Notes: a model not told the origin generated them from the letters alone. 64,000 bases of DNA from Clostridium tepidum (GCF_002008345.1 NZ_MRAE01000014.1:1-64000), one strand, 5' to 3'. Counted from the first letter of the stretch, positions 34,888 to 45,432 are shown. Numbers and translations are program-made.

Positions 34888-36222
34888 ATGAAAAAGGAAA
34901 TACTAAAAGTAGAAAGAGGTAGTATAGCAGAAGAACTTGAAATACAAAAGGGAGATTTTTTGCTGTCTATAAATAATAAAGAAGTTAAGGATATTATCGA
35001 TTATAAATTTTTAGTTTGTGATGAGTACTTAGAAGTTGAAATAGAAAAAAGTAACGGGGAAATTTGGGTGCTTGAGATAGAAAAGGATTATGATGAGGAT
35101 TTAGGAATAGAATTTAAAGCAGCCATATTAGATGTACCTCAAAGATGTCATAATAATTGCTTATTTTGTTTCATAGATCAACTACCAAAGGGCATGAGAA
35201 AAACTCTTTACTTTAAAGATGATGATTCCAGATTATCTTTTCTTCAAGGCAATTTTCTTACTCTTACAAATATGAAGGATGAAGATATAGAAAGAATAAT
35301 AAATTATAAAATAAGTCCTATAAATATATCTGTACATACTACAAATCCAGACCTTAGGGTTAAACTTTTAAATAATAGATTTGCAGGTAATCTATATGAT
35401 AGAATGAAAAAGCTAGCTCAGGGTGGCATAAAAATGGATTGTCAGGTAGTTTTATGTCCAGGACTTAATAATGGAGATGAATTAAAAAGAACTATTGAAG
35501 ATTTATATGCTCTTTATCCTCAGGTTGAAAATTTAGCAGTAGTTCCTGTAGGTGTTACAAGATTTAGAGAAGGATTATACCAATTTGAACTTTTTAATAA
35601 AGAAACTGCTAATAAAGAATTAGACATGGTAGAGGAATATCAAAATAAATTTATAAAAGAAATAGGAAAACCTTTTGTAAGATTATCTGATGAATTTTAT
35701 GTTATAGCAGAAAGAGAAGTACCTAAAGAAGAATTTTATGATGGATTCAAACAACTAGAAGATGGTGTAGGTGTTATAAGAATATTTAGAAATAACATAA
35801 AAAACAATGTGAAAAAACTTTCAACAAAAGCAAAAGGAAGTTTTTCAATTATAACTGGGCAATCTGCTTATAAAGAAATATTAGAAGCTAGTAAAATAAT
35901 AAACAATCATAATAATGATATAAAGATAGAAGTTATAAAAATAGATAATAACTTTTTTGGAAAGACCATTACTGTAGCTGGACTTATAACAGCAAAGGAT
36001 ATAATAGAACAAACACAGGGGGAAAATTTAGGAAAGTATGTTATAATTCCAAATGTAATGCTTAGAAAAGGATACGAATTAGCTGATATATCCGAACAAG
36101 TTTTCTTAGATGATGTAACGCTAAAAGAATTAAGTAATAGTCTAGAAAGAGAAATTTTAGTATGTGATTATACAGGAGAAGACTTAATAGATATAATAAA
36201 TAAACATAGCAGGGAGGAATAA
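34888..36222 (+). CDS. DUF512 family radical-SAM protein with PDZ-like domain
   Basis: A 444-residue protein. The N-terminal PDZ-like part (about 1-55) reads [18 protein letters not shown]. The radical-SAM-type iron-sulfur triad is CHNNCLFC at Cys87, Cys91, Cys94 (CxxxCxxC). The DUF512 C-terminal domain follows, with [10 protein letters not shown] and [11 protein letters not shown]. The substrate is unknown. Across clostridia the gene sits directly before der; here only 2 bases separate them. I chose ATG 34888, preceded by TTGGAG; the ATG at 34858 has no site. Confidence 0.88.
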   Translation: MKKEILKVERGSIAEELEIQKGDFLLSINNKEVKDIIDYKFLVCDEYLEVEIEKSNGEIWVLEIEKDYDEDLGIEFKAAILDVPQRCHNNCLFCFIDQLPKGMRKTLYFKDDDSRLSFLQGNFLTLTNMKDEDIERIINYKISPINISVHTTNPDLRVKLLNNRFAGNLYDRMKKLAQGGIKMDCQVVLCPGLNNGDELKRTIEDLYALYPQVENLAVVPVGVTRFREGLYQFELFNKETANKELDMVEEYQNKFIKEIGKPFVRLSDEFYVIAEREVPKEEFYDGFKQLEDGVGVIRIFRNNIKNNVKKLSTKAKGSFSIITGQSAYKEILEASKIINNHNNDIKIEVIKIDNNFFGKTITVAGLITAKDIIEQTQGENLGKYVIIPNVMLRKGYELADISEQVFLDDVTLKELSNSLEREILVCDYTGEDLIDIINKHSREE

Positions 36223-36224
36223 AA

Positions 36225-37544
36225 ATGGGAAAACCGATAGTAGCAATAGTGGGAAGACCTAATGTAGGTAAATCTACACTATTTAATAAATTAGCAGGAA
36301 AAAGGATAGCTATAGTACAAGATACACCAGGAGTAACAAGAGATAGAATTTATGCAGAGGCAGAATGGTTAAATCACAAATTTACAATTATAGATACAGG
36401 AGGTATAGAACCAGAAAGCCAAGATATAATAGTATCTCAAATGAGAAGACAGGCGCAAATAGCTATAGAAATGGCTAGTGTAATAATATTTTTAGTAGAT
36501 GGAAAAGAAGGATTAGCGCCAGCAGATCAAGAAGTAGCACAGATGCTTAGAAAAAGTAAAAAGCCTATAGTACTTGTAGTAAATAAAATTGACAAACTAA
36601 AGGATGAAGATAATGCTTATGAGTTTTATAATTTAGGTATAGGAGATCCTGTAACTATATCTTCATCACAGGCATTAGGTTTAGGTGATATGTTAGATAG
36701 AGTTGTAGAACATTTTAAAGATGATAAATCAGATAGAGAAGAGGATGAGAGAATAAATATAGCTTTTGTAGGTAAACCAAATGTAGGAAAATCCTCTCTT
36801 ATAAATAAATTGCTAGGAGAAGACAGACTTATAGTAAGTAATATTCCGGGAACTACAAGAGATTCCATAGACAGTTATGTAAGTACAGATTTTGGTGAAT
36901 TTACTTTAATTGATACAGCGGGATTGAGACGTAAGAGTAAGGTAAAAGAAGAAATAGAAAGATATTCTGTAATAAGAACTTATGCATCTATAGAAAGAGC
37001 AGATGTATGTATACTTATGATAGATGCTACAGAAGGAATATCTGAGCAGGATCAAAAAATAATAGGATATGCCCATGATATAAATAAAGCTATTTTAGTT
37101 ATAGTTAATAAGTGGGACTTAGTAGAAAAAGATGATAAAACAATGGATAAATTTAAAAAAGATTTAAAAGTAAATTTATCATTCATGCCTTATGCAAAAT
37201 ATTTATTTATATCTGCTAAAACTGGTCAAAGGGTGGTAAAAGTTTTACAAACAGCTAAAGAATGTTATGATAATTATACTAAGAGAATAAAAACAGGGGT
37301 TTTAAATGATGTAATAAGTCAAGCTATTATGATGAAAGAACCTCCTATAGTAGGAACCAAAAGATTAAAAATTTATTATGTGACTCAAATTGGAATAAAA
37401 CCACCAACTTTTGTTTTCTTTGTGAATGATCCAGCTTGCATACATTTCTCTTATCAACGTTATTTAGAAAATCAATTAAGAGAAAACTTTGATTTCCAAG
37501 GAACAGGAATAAAATTAGAATTTAGAGAAAGAAAAGAAAAATAG
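36225..37544 (+). CDS. der: Ribosome biogenesis GTPase Der
   Basis: A 439-residue double-GTPase (EngA) needed for 50S assembly. The first G domain has [21 protein letters not shown] and NKID. The second has [25 protein letters not shown] and NKWD. The C-terminal KH-like domain contains [10 protein letters not shown] and [13 protein letters not shown]. Normal length. The ATG at 36225 follows GGGAGG. Confidence 0.98.
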   Translation: MGKPIVAIVGRPNVGKSTLFNKLAGKRIAIVQDTPGVTRDRIYAEAEWLNHKFTIIDTGGIEPESQDIIVSQMRRQAQIAIEMASVIIFLVDGKEGLAPADQEVAQMLRKSKKPIVLVVNKIDKLKDEDNAYEFYNLGIGDPVTISSSQALGLGDMLDRVVEHFKDDKSDREEDERINIAFVGKPNVGKSSLINKLLGEDRLIVSNIPGTTRDSIDSYVSTDFGEFTLIDTAGLRRKSKVKEEIERYSVIRTYASIERADVCILMIDATEGISEQDQKIIGYAHDINKAILVIVNKWDLVEKDDKTMDKFKKDLKVNLSFMPYAKYLFISAKTGQRVVKVLQTAKECYDNYTKRIKTGVLNDVISQAIMMKEPPIVGTKRLKIYYVTQIGIKPPTFVFFVNDPACIHFSYQRYLENQLRENFDFQGTGIKLEFRERKEK

Positions 37545-37559
37545 ATTTTTAAAATATAT

Positions 37560-37631
37560 CCTATAGCTAACTGCCACTTAGATATATTCTACATAAATAG
37601 ATTTTAGTGGTAGTTTAGCATAGGAATTTTT
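37560..37631 (+). terminator. Long imperfect terminator-like hairpin after der
   Basis: An approximately 19-base left arm (37560-37578) pairs with 37606-37624 with two bulges and one G-U or mismatch, followed by AATTTTT. Confidence 0.65.
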
Positions 37632-37719
37632 AATATAAACCTATTTAATCAACTAAGTTTAAATGTTAATTAAAAATAAAAATCAAATAAATAATTAATT
37701 GGGGAAAGGAAGGAATGAA

Positions 37720-38718
37720 ATGGATTCAAAAGTTTGTTTTTTAGGTGCAGGTAGTTTTGGTACAGCTCTATCCGTAATGCTTGGGAAAAAGGGCTTAAAC
37801 GTTAATATATGGCACAGAAATAGTAATATAGTAGATGATATAAACATAAAAAAAGAAAACATAAAATATTTACCTAAAATAGTAATACCTGCAGGAGTAA
37901 AAGCTTATAATGAAATAGAGAAAGCCATAGAACAATGTGAATTTATAATATTAGCAGTACCTTCCCATGTGATAAGGCAAATATGCAAAAAAATACAACC
38001 TTTTATAAAAGAAAGTCAAATAATAGTAAGCATAGCTAAAGGTATAGAAGAAGGCACAGGGAAAAGGTTATCAGAGGTTATAGAAGAAGAGCTTCCTAAT
38101 AATCCTATGGTAGTATTGTCAGGGCCTAGTCATGCAGAAGAAGTAGCTCAAGATATACCTACAACAGTAGTTGTATCTTCGAAAAATATGAATATAGCTA
38201 AAAAAGTGCAAGATCTTTTTATGACTAATAAATTTAGAGTATATACTAATGATGATTTGATAGGTGTAGAAATAGGAGGAGCTGTTAAAAATATTATAGC
38301 TTTAGCTGCAGGTGTATCTGATGGCATAGGATATGGAGATAATACAAAAGCTGCACTAATGACAAGAGGAATGAGTGAAATAATAAGGATAGGTACAAAG
38401 CTTGGAGGCAAGCAAGAAACTTTTTCAGGACTTACAGGTATAGGAGATTTAATAGTTACTTGCACAAGTATGCATAGTAGAAATAGAAGAGCTGGTATAT
38501 TAATTGGGAAGGGTTATAGTACAGAAAAAGCCATAGAAGAAGTAGGTATGGTAGTAGAGGGTATAAAAGCTTGTAGAGGATTTTATGAATTAAAAGAAAA
38601 ATTAAATGTAGAGATGCCTATAACAGATACATTATATAAAGTTTTATTTCAAAATAAAGAGCCCAATTATGGAGTTTATGAACTTATGACTAGAGATAAA
38701 AAGATGGAAATGATTTAA
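37720..38718 (+). CDS. gpsA: Glycerol-3-phosphate dehydrogenase [NAD(P)+]
   Basis: A 332-residue enzyme reducing dihydroxyacetone phosphate to glycerol 3-phosphate for phospholipids. The Rossmann start is [42 protein letters not shown] and the catalytic-Lys region [28 protein letters not shown] follow in family order. ATG 37720 is chosen: AAGGAAGGA precedes it, and the upstream TTG at 37699 lacks a site. Confidence 0.97.
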   Translation: MDSKVCFLGAGSFGTALSVMLGKKGLNVNIWHRNSNIVDDINIKKENIKYLPKIVIPAGVKAYNEIEKAIEQCEFIILAVPSHVIRQICKKIQPFIKESQIIVSIAKGIEEGTGKRLSEVIEEELPNNPMVVLSGPSHAEEVAQDIPTTVVVSSKNMNIAKKVQDLFMTNKFRVYTNDDLIGVEIGGAVKNIIALAAGVSDGIGYGDNTKAALMTRGMSEIIRIGTKLGGKQETFSGLTGIGDLIVTCTSMHSRNRRAGILIGKGYSTEKAIEEVGMVVEGIKACRGFYELKEKLNVEMPITDTLYKVLFQNKEPNYGVYELMTRDKKMEMI

Positions 38719-38797
38719 TTTAAAAATACATTAATTATTATAATTTCGTAATTAAGGTATTCATGGTAAAAATTAAAAATGATAATATATTATAACG

Positions 38798-38841
38798 CCA
38801 CCATAAAATCTTAAATTAAATTTTATGGTGGTTTTAATTTT
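38798..38841. terminator. Terminator after gpsA
   Basis: CCACCATAAAAT (38798-38809) pairs perfectly with ATTTTATGGTGG (38820-38831), followed by TTTTAATTTT. The rest of the 38719-39045 gap is plain AT-rich sequence that must hold the spoIVA promoter, which I could not pin down. Confidence 0.85.
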
Positions 38842-39045
38842 ATAGAAAACTATTAAAAATTTAAAATATTTTTATATATGTACACTAAATAAGACTATCT
38901 ACTGTAATATTGTATATTAATTTAATTTTTGTTAAAAAAACAACTATTATAAAACAATTTAAAAGAATTTAATAATTTTAGGAATAACTCTTACTAATAA
39001 AAAGTATATATATATTGTTAATATTATAATATTGGGGGGTATAAT

Positions 39046-40527
39046 TTGGACAATTTTAATATATACAAAGATATAGCAGAGAGAACTCAAGGTGACATTT
39101 ATGTAGGAGTTGTTGGGCCAGTTAGAACAGGAAAATCAACTTTCATAAAAAAATTTATGGAAAAGATGGTTATACCAAAAATAGAAAATTCTTATAAGAA
39201 ACAAAGGGCTAAAGATGAACTACCTCAAAGTTCTTCAGGAAAGGCTATCCATACTACAGAACCAAAATTTGTACCTAATGAAGCTGTAGAAATAAGTTTA
39301 GAAAGTGACACTAAATTTAAAGTTAGAATGGTAGACTGTGTAGGCTATATTGTTAATGGAGCTATGGGCTATATGGAAGAAGAGGATAAGCCTAAAATGG
39401 TTACAACACCATGGTATGATTATGAAATACCTTTTGAAGAAGCAGCAGAAATCGGAACAAAAAAGGTTATAAATGAACATTCTACAATAGGACTTTTAAT
39501 TACCACAGATGGGTCTATAACAGATATAGACAGAGAAAATTATGCAGAAGTAGAAGAAAGGGTTGTAGAGGAATTAAAATCTATAAATAAGCCTTTTATA
39601 ATAGTTTTAAATTCAGCACATCCATATGATCCAGAAACTATAGAGTTAAGAAAAAGTTTAGAAGAAAAATATGATGTGCCAGTACAAACTATGGATATTT
39701 TAAATATGAAAGAAGAAGATATGACTAATGTTTTCCAAAGAGTACTTAAAGAATTCCCTATAAAAGAAGTGAACATAGATATGCCAGCTTGGATAGAAGA
39801 GTTAAAACCAGAACATTGGTTAAAGGTTGATTTCATAAATGTAGTAAAAAATATGGCAAAAGAAATATATAAAGTACGTGACATAAAAAAATCTATGGAA
39901 AACTTATGTGAATTTGAATTTTTAGATAATTCAGCATTGAATGAAATGAACATGGGAGAAGGAACAGCTAGAATAGCTTTAAAACCAAAGGAAGGATTAT
40001 TCTATAAAATAATAGGGGAAGTTTGCAATAGAGAAATAGAAAATGAAAATGATTTATTAAAAATAGTTGAAACTATGAATAAAGCTAAAATAGAATATGA
40101 TAGAATAGCAGAAGCGCTAGAAGATGTAAAAGAAACAGGATATGGATTAGTAGCACCACAACTTACAGAAATGAAGTTAGAAGAGCCTGAAATAGTAAAG
40201 CAAGGAAGTAGATATGGAGTTAAATTAAAAGCTAGTGCGCCATCATTACATTTTATAAGAGCTGATATTGAAACAGAAGTATCTCCAATAATGGGAACAG
40301 AAAAGGAAAGCGAAGAAATGTTAAAATCTCTATTAGAAGAGTTTGAAACAGATCCATCAAAGATATGGCAAAGTAATATGTTTGGTAAATCTTTAGAAGT
40401 ATTAGTTAAAGAAGGATTACAAAATAAACTTTATAGAATGCCAGAGGATGTACAGGTTAAGATACAAAAAACTCTTCAAAAGATAATAAATGAAGGCAAT
40501 GGAGGGCTTATCTGTATTATATTATAA
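39046..40527 (+). CDS. spoIVA: Stage IV sporulation protein A (spore coat morphogenetic ATPase)
   Basis: A 493-residue self-assembling ATPase that builds the basement layer of the coat on the outer forespore membrane. The start NFNIYKDIAERTQGDIYVGVVGPVRTGKSTFIKKF in part contains the Walker A GPVRTGKST (about residues 25-33). DCVGYIVNGA is the Walker-B-like stretch, and the C-terminal QKIINEGNGGLICIIL end is strongly conserved. Length equals B. subtilis SpoIVA (492). The TTG at 39046 follows GGGGGGT. Its membrane partner SpoVM is encoded at 58152. Confidence 0.97.
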   Translation: MDNFNIYKDIAERTQGDIYVGVVGPVRTGKSTFIKKFMEKMVIPKIENSYKKQRAKDELPQSSSGKAIHTTEPKFVPNEAVEISLESDTKFKVRMVDCVGYIVNGAMGYMEEEDKPKMVTTPWYDYEIPFEEAAEIGTKKVINEHSTIGLLITTDGSITDIDRENYAEVEERVVEELKSINKPFIIVLNSAHPYDPETIELRKSLEEKYDVPVQTMDILNMKEEDMTNVFQRVLKEFPIKEVNIDMPAWIEELKPEHWLKVDFINVVKNMAKEIYKVRDIKKSMENLCEFEFLDNSALNEMNMGEGTARIALKPKEGLFYKIIGEVCNREIENENDLLKIVETMNKAKIEYDRIAEALEDVKETGYGLVAPQLTEMKLEEPEIVKQGSRYGVKLKASAPSLHFIRADIETEVSPIMGTEKESEEMLKSLLEEFETDPSKIWQSNMFGKSLEVLVKEGLQNKLYRMPEDVQVKIQKTLQKIINEGNGGLICIIL

Positions 40528-40572
40528 GAAAATTATGACTTAAAAATTAGTTTACCTTTAGTATACTAAAAA

Positions 40573-40651
40573 GGGATATGTGTCTAGAAGGGCAACTTAA
40601 TTCGATAAGATATTCTAAACTTTTTCGAATGCCTTTTATGCCACATATCCC
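40573..40651 (+). other. Large compound stem-loop, candidate terminator or structured RNA
   Basis: Outer arms GGGATATGTG (40573-40582) and CACATATCCC (40642-40651) are a perfect 10-bp match. Inside, AAGGGCA (40588-40594) faces TGCCTTT (40630-40636) and ATTCGA faces TCGAAT. A short AATTTTTAA follows, so it may terminate spoIVA. Confidence 0.55.
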
Positions 40652-40700
40652 AATTTTTAATATACTGAAGTTAGTCTAAATTTCATATGTAAATGACTAA

Positions 40701-40728
40701 AAAAGTCATAGGATAAAAGTCATAGGAT
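40701..40728. repeat. Exact 14-base tandem duplication
   Basis: AAAAGTCATAGGAT occurs twice head-to-tail (40701-40714, 40715-40728), followed by a degenerate third unit AGTCGTAGAT. Confidence 0.8.
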
Positions 40729-40999
40729 AGTCGTAGATTTTATATAGTAATTAATTTTTATATAATAAACTGATAAGTTTTGTTTTATATAGATTTACTA
40801 ATTTATCATATTTGTATTTTTTTCTTTATATTCTTTACTTTGAAAAGTGAATTGCACTTTTCTTAATTAGTGACAGATGAAGTGTAAAAATGTATAATTA
40901 ATTTTAGAACATTTTATATTAAAAATAAAAAAATTAAATATACATTCATTAAATAATAAAAGTTTATAATACTATAGAATAGGGGGTTTTTATAAAGAT

Positions 41000-42001
41000 A
41001 TGAAGAAAGTGGCAGTTATTTTTAATGGTGGTACTATTTCTATGAAAGTAGATCCTAGAATAAAGGCTGCGGTACCGAGTTTATCAGGGGAAGAAATTAT
41101 GGCTATGGTAACGGGTATAGAGGAATATGCTGAAATAGAAAACTATGAATTCTCTAATTATCCAAGCCCTTATATAACTCCTGAAAAAATGATGGAGTTG
41201 TCAAAGTATATAAATAATATACTAGAAAGAGAAGATGTTTGTGGAGTTGTAGTTACTCATGGTACAGATTCTTTAGAAGAAACAGCATATTTATTAGATT
41301 TAACTATAAAAACTGATAAACCTGTAATCGTTACAGGAGCTATGAGGAGTAGTTCTGAATTAGGTTATGATGGACCTGCTAATTTAGCAGCTTCTATTTG
41401 TACAGCAATATCTAATGAGGCTATAGGAAAAGGTGTATTAGTTTGTTTAAATGATGAATTAAATTGCGCTAGTGAAGTTACAAAATCTAATTCTACTGCA
41501 TTAAATACATTTAAAAGTCCTATATTTGGACCTATAGGCATAGTAGATAATAATCAGGTAATATTTTATAGGGAAAAATTAAAGAAACAACATATACAAA
41601 CAGATAAAATAGAAAGCAGAGTAGCACTTATAAAATGTGCATCAGGTGTAGATTCAAGTTTTATAGATTTTTGTTTAGATAAAGATTATAAAGGTTTAGT
41701 AATAGAGGCTATGGGAAGAGGGAATGTACCACCTACTATGGTACCAGGCATAAAAAGAGCAATAGAGAAAAATATTCCTGTAGTTTTAGTTTCAAGATGT
41801 TATGAAGGTAGAGTATTAGATACTTATGGATATGAAGGCGGAGGAAAACAATTAAGAAAAATGGGAGTAATCTTTGGAGACAGTCTTCCAGGGCAAAAGG
41901 CAAGAATAAAGTTAGCTTTAGCTTTAACAAAATCAAATTATGATGTGGAAAGAATAAGACAAATTTTTGAAGATGGCTTGTATAAATACACTACTAAATA
42001 A
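41000..42001 (+). CDS. Asparaginase family protein
   Basis: A 333-residue L-asparaginase I/II-type amidohydrolase that would release ammonia from L-asparagine. The first catalytic Thr is in FNGGTISM (about residues 8-15), and the second motif VVTHGTDSLEETA holds the Thr-Asp pair near residue 88. VTGAMRSSSELGYDG follows. No signal peptide, so cytoplasmic. The ATG at 41000 comes after TAGGGGG with a longish gap. It stands alone. Confidence 0.9.
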   Translation: MKKVAVIFNGGTISMKVDPRIKAAVPSLSGEEIMAMVTGIEEYAEIENYEFSNYPSPYITPEKMMELSKYINNILEREDVCGVVVTHGTDSLEETAYLLDLTIKTDKPVIVTGAMRSSSELGYDGPANLAASICTAISNEAIGKGVLVCLNDELNCASEVTKSNSTALNTFKSPIFGPIGIVDNNQVIFYREKLKKQHIQTDKIESRVALIKCASGVDSSFIDFCLDKDYKGLVIEAMGRGNVPPTMVPGIKRAIEKNIPVVLVSRCYEGRVLDTYGYEGGGKQLRKMGVIFGDSLPGQKARIKLALALTKSNYDVERIRQIFEDGLYKYTTK

Positions 42002-42194
42002 ATTTAGATATTAAAATTATAATTATTTTAATAATTATAAAAATATAGTGTTATAATAGTTTAAAAAGTATAAATTATGTTATAATTTTATTTGTAAAAC
42101 AGAGTATTTTGAAGTAAAATAGAGATTATGTTGTAAGTACCCTTTAATTTATGTATAATTATCATATCTGGCTGTTTGTGGAAGGATGAAGAAT

Positions 42195-43073
42195 ATGGTT
42201 AAAAGTATGACGGGTTTTGGTAGAGGTTTTTTAGAAGAGTGTAAAAAAAGTTTTACTGTAGAAATGAAAAGTGTAAATCACAGATATTGTGATATAAACA
42301 TAAGAATGCCCAAAGCGTTTATGGCTCTAGAAGAAAGAATGAGAGCTGTAATACAAGAAAAAGTACATAGAGGTAAGATTGATGTTTATATAACAGTAAA
42401 TACATATGATAAAGATGACGTAGAACTTATATATAATGAAACCTTATCAGATAATTATTATGAATGCTTAAAAAAAATAAGTGAAAGATATGATATTAAA
42501 AATGATATATCTGTATCTTTAATAGGTAGATTTCCAGAAGTAATAACTGTGAAGCAAAAGGAAGAAGATTTAGAGGCAGTTTGGAAAAGTTTAAGTGTTT
42601 CTTTAAAAGAAGCAGTAGATTCTTTGGTATATATGAGAGAAAAGGAGGGCAGTAAATTATATAAAGACATAAATATAAAGTGTGCTGAAATAAAAAAAAT
42701 GGTTGATAAAATAGAAGAAAAGGCACCAAAAGTAGTGAATGAATATAATAAAAAAATTCATGAAAGAGTAAGTGAACTTTTATCTCAATCAGAAATTGAT
42801 GAAAATAGAATAGCTATGGAAGTAGCATTATTTGTTGATAAATCTTCTGTGGATGAAGAAATAGTTAGATTAAACAGCCATATCAATCAAATATTGGAAA
42901 CACTTAACTTAAAAGAACCTATAGGAAGAAAATTAGATTTTATAGTTCAGGAAATGAATAGAGAAGCAAATACTATAGCTTCTAAGTCTACAGATCTTGA
43001 AATAGTTAATTTGGTATTAAATATAAAAAATCATATAGAAAAGATTAGAGAGCAAATTCAAAATATAGAATAA
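42195..43073 (+). CDS. yicC: YicC family endoribonuclease
   Basis: A 292-residue YicC/YloC protein: N-terminal YicC domain starting KSMTGFGRG and containing MKSVNHRYCDINIRMP; C-terminal DUF1732 with EEIVRLNSHINQ and GRKLDFIVQEMNREANTIASK. Family members are hexameric endoribonucleases. ATG 42195 is chosen because GGAAGG ends 9 bases before it. It heads the conserved yicC-remA-gmk-rpoZ-coaBC run. Confidence 0.93.
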   Translation: MVKSMTGFGRGFLEECKKSFTVEMKSVNHRYCDINIRMPKAFMALEERMRAVIQEKVHRGKIDVYITVNTYDKDDVELIYNETLSDNYYECLKKISERYDIKNDISVSLIGRFPEVITVKQKEEDLEAVWKSLSVSLKEAVDSLVYMREKEGSKLYKDINIKCAEIKKMVDKIEEKAPKVVNEYNKKIHERVSELLSQSEIDENRIAMEVALFVDKSSVDEEIVRLNSHINQILETLNLKEPIGRKLDFIVQEMNREANTIASKSTDLEIVNLVLNIKNHIEKIREQIQNIE

Positions 43074-43088
43074 TTAGGAGGATTTTTA

Positions 43089-43364
43089 ATGGCAATAAAA
43101 TTAATAAATATAGGATTTGGTAATATAGTATCAGCTAACAGGCTAGTTGCAATAGTAAGTCCAGAATCAGCACCTATAAAAAGAATAATACAAGAAGCAA
43201 GAGATAGAGGGATGCTTATAGATGCAACTTATGGAAGAAGAACAAGAGCAGTTATAATAACTGATAGTGACCATGTTATTTTATCTGCAGTTCAACCAGA
43301 AACAGTAGCTCACAGATTAACTTCCAAAGTAGAAGAAGAAGATATAAATGAGGGAGAAGAGTAA
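43089..43364 (+). CDS. remA: Extracellular matrix/DNA-binding regulator RemA (DUF370)
   Basis: A 91-residue protein nearly matching Bacillus RemA in length and core sequence: [62 protein letters not shown]. RemA is a ring-forming DNA-binding activator of biofilm genes in Bacillus; targets here are unknown. The ATG at 43089 follows AGGAGGA. The last base of its stop codon is the first base of gmk. Confidence 0.95.
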   Translation: MAIKLINIGFGNIVSANRLVAIVSPESAPIKRIIQEARDRGMLIDATYGRRTRAVIITDSDHVILSAVQPETVAHRLTSKVEEEDINEGEE

Positions 43365-43993
43365 TGGCTAAAAAAGGACTTCTTATAGTTATTTCCGGAC
43401 CATCTGGTGCAGGAAAAGGAACTATATGTAAAGAACTTTTAAAGAAAGAAGATCTATGGGTATCTGTTTCTGCAACTACTAGACCTCCAAGAAAAGGAGA
43501 AGAAAATGGAGTACATTATTTTTTCTTAAGTAAAGATGAATTTAAGGAAAGAATAAAAAGAGATGATTTTTTAGAATATGCAGAAGTTCACCAAAATTTA
43601 TATGGCACTCCCAAATCTAGTGTTTTAGAAAAAATTAATAATGGTAATAATGTAATATTAGAAATAGATATTCAAGGGGCTTTAAAAGTAAAAGAAACCT
43701 ATCCAGAAGGAATATTTATATTTATATTGCCTCCTTCTATGGAAGAATTGAAAAATAGAATAATAAATAGAGGCAGTGAAACAGCAGAAACTTTAATGAT
43801 AAGATTTAAAGCTGCTTACAAAGAAATAAATTATGTATCAAAATATAATTATGCAGTAGTAAATGATGTAGTAGAAGATGCGGTTAATAAAGTAAGAAGC
43901 ATTATACTAGCAGAAAGCTGCAGGGTTGATAGAATGAAAGATACAATATTAGCATCTAAGGAGGAATTTATTCATGAACAATTCTATGATTAA
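43364..43993 (+). CDS. gmk: Guanylate kinase
   Basis: A 209-residue kinase phosphorylating GMP to GDP. P-loop SGPSGAGKGT (about residues 11-20), TTRPPRKGEENGVHYFF and the GMP-binding FLEYAEVHQNLYGTP, then LEIDIQGALKVK. The start overlaps the remA stop by one base and its 3' end overlaps rpoZ by 20 bases, so translation is coupled. Confidence 0.97.
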   Translation: MAKKGLLIVISGPSGAGKGTICKELLKKEDLWVSVSATTRPPRKGEENGVHYFFLSKDEFKERIKRDDFLEYAEVHQNLYGTPKSSVLEKINNGNNVILEIDIQGALKVKETYPEGIFIFILPPSMEELKNRIINRGSETAETLMIRFKAAYKEINYVSKYNYAVVNDVVEDAVNKVRSIILAESCRVDRMKDTILASKEEFIHEQFYD

Positions 43994-44192
43994 TCCATCA
44001 ATAGTAGATTTATTAGAAAGAGTTAACGACAGATATTCATTAGTAACTATAACATCTAAAAGATCAAGACAGTTAATAGATGGTGCAAAGCCACTTGTAG
44101 ATATAGATTCAACTAAACCTGTTACAGTGGCAATAAACGAAATAAATGAAGGAAAGATAACATATAAAACAGTTAAAGAAGGAATAAAATAA
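43974..44192 (+). CDS. rpoZ: DNA-directed RNA polymerase omega subunit
   Basis: A 72-residue omega subunit: INPSIVDLLERVNDRYSLV, then SKRSRQLIDGAKPLVD and the KPVTVAINEINEGKI end. It helps beta-prime folding and assembly. ATG 43974 lies inside gmk behind a perfect AAGGAGG (43958-43964). Confidence 0.95.
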   Translation: MNNSMINPSIVDLLERVNDRYSLVTITSKRSRQLIDGAKPLVDIDSTKPVTVAINEINEGKITYKTVKEGIK

Positions 44193-44193
44193 A

Positions 44194-45381
44194 ATGAATA
44201 AAAAGTGTATAGTATTAGGGGTGACAGGAGGAATCGCTAGTTATAAGGCTTTAGACATTGTAAGCAGATTAAAAAAGTTAAATTATGATATAAATGTAAT
44301 AATGACAAAGTCTGCTCTAAAATTCATACAGCCCCTACCTTTCCAAAGTTTAAGTGGAAATATGGTTTCAAAAGATATGTTTGAGGAACCTAAAGCTTTT
44401 GAAATACAACATATATCCTTATCAAAAAAGGCAGATATGATATTGGTAGCTCCTGCTACAGCTAATATTATAGGTAAAGTGGCAAATGGTATAGCTGATG
44501 ATATGTTGTCTACTACAATAATGGCAGCTAATTGCCCTGTAGTATTTGCACCAGCTATGAATACTAATATGTATAATAATCCTATAGTACAAAACAATAT
44601 TAAAAAATTAAAAAATCTTGGATATAAATTTATAGAACCTGCATCAGGAAGACTAGCTTGTGGAGATGTGGGCGAAGGTAAACTAGCAGATACAGAAGAT
44701 ATAGTAGAAATAGTAGATAGTATGCTTTATTCTATAAAAGATTTACAAGGTAAGAATGTGTTGGTTACAGCAGGTCCTACAGTAGCTTATATAGACCCAG
44801 TTAGATATATAACTAATAGATCTTCTGGAAAGATGGGATATTCTATAGCAAAGGAAGCTAGAGATAGGGGAGCAAAAGTTACACTAGTATCAGGTCCTAC
44901 TAAATTAAAAGCACCTTTAGGAGTGGACTTAATAAAAATTAATACAAATGAAGAAATGCTTAAGGCTGTTAAAGAAAATTTTAAAAATCAGCATATAGTT
45001 ATAAAATCCGCTGCTGTGGCAGATTATAAACCAAAAGAATATAAAGAACATAAGATTAAAAAAATTGGTGATGATTTAAATTTAGAACTAATAAAAGATA
45101 AAGATATTTTAAAAGAATTAGGACTTATAAAAGAAGATCAAATATTGGTAGGTTTTGCAGCAGAAAGCAGAGATCTTTTAGATAATGCTAAATCTAAATT
45201 AGAGAAAAAAAATCTAGACTTTATAGTAGCAAATAATATACTATCAAAGGAAACAGGATTTGCATCAGATGATAACGTGGTTACAATAATATCTAAAGAG
45301 GGATATATTAAAAATTTAGAAAAAATGTCTAAAAGAGAAATAGCTAAAGAGATATTTGGTACAATATTAAATAAAAAATAA
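44194..45381 (+). CDS. coaBC: Bifunctional phosphopantothenoylcysteine decarboxylase / phosphopantothenate--cysteine ligase
   Basis: A 395-residue fusion for two steps of coenzyme A synthesis. The flavin-binding CoaC half has GVTGGIASYKALD, the catalytic His in IQHISLSKKADMILVAPATANI, PAMNTNMY, and ASGRLACGDVGEGK. The CoaB half begins near residue 185 with VLVTAGPTVAYIDPVRYITNRSSGKMG and ends with the KKLDFIVANN-type motif (here KKNLDFIVANN). Only 1 base separates it from rpoZ. A terminator follows. Confidence 0.96.
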   Translation: MNKKCIVLGVTGGIASYKALDIVSRLKKLNYDINVIMTKSALKFIQPLPFQSLSGNMVSKDMFEEPKAFEIQHISLSKKADMILVAPATANIIGKVANGIADDMLSTTIMAANCPVVFAPAMNTNMYNNPIVQNNIKKLKNLGYKFIEPASGRLACGDVGEGKLADTEDIVEIVDSMLYSIKDLQGKNVLVTAGPTVAYIDPVRYITNRSSGKMGYSIAKEARDRGAKVTLVSGPTKLKAPLGVDLIKINTNEEMLKAVKENFKNQHIVIKSAAVADYKPKEYKEHKIKKIGDDLNLELIKDKDILKELGLIKEDQILVGFAAESRDLLDNAKSKLEKKNLDFIVANNILSKETGFASDDNVVTIISKEGYIKNLEKMSKREIAKEIFGTILNKK

Positions 45382-45392
45382 TATTAAAATAA

Positions 45393-45432
45393 AAAAGAGG
45401 CAGTAACCTTATAAGTTAAGCCTCTTTTATTT
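45393..45432. terminator. Terminator after coaBC
   Basis: AAAAGAGGC (45393-45401) pairs with GCCTCTTTT (45420-45428), followed by ATTT; an inner AAC/GTT may extend the stem. Confidence 0.85.

Larger units (their letters stand above)
40528..40999. other. Gene-free region between spoIVA and the asparaginase gene
   Basis: No coding frame. It contains a large stem-loop (40573-40651), a 14-base tandem duplication (40701-40728), and a small hairpin, GAAAAGTG with CACTTTTC (40842-40862). The rest is AT-rich. Confidence 0.6.

Noticed and set aside
36626-36868. 80-codon minus-strand frame within der (and similar antisense frames in pstB, gpsA, coaBC, priA, rpe)
   Set aside because: All are antisense shadows lacking start signals, overlapping genes with complete catalytic motifs.
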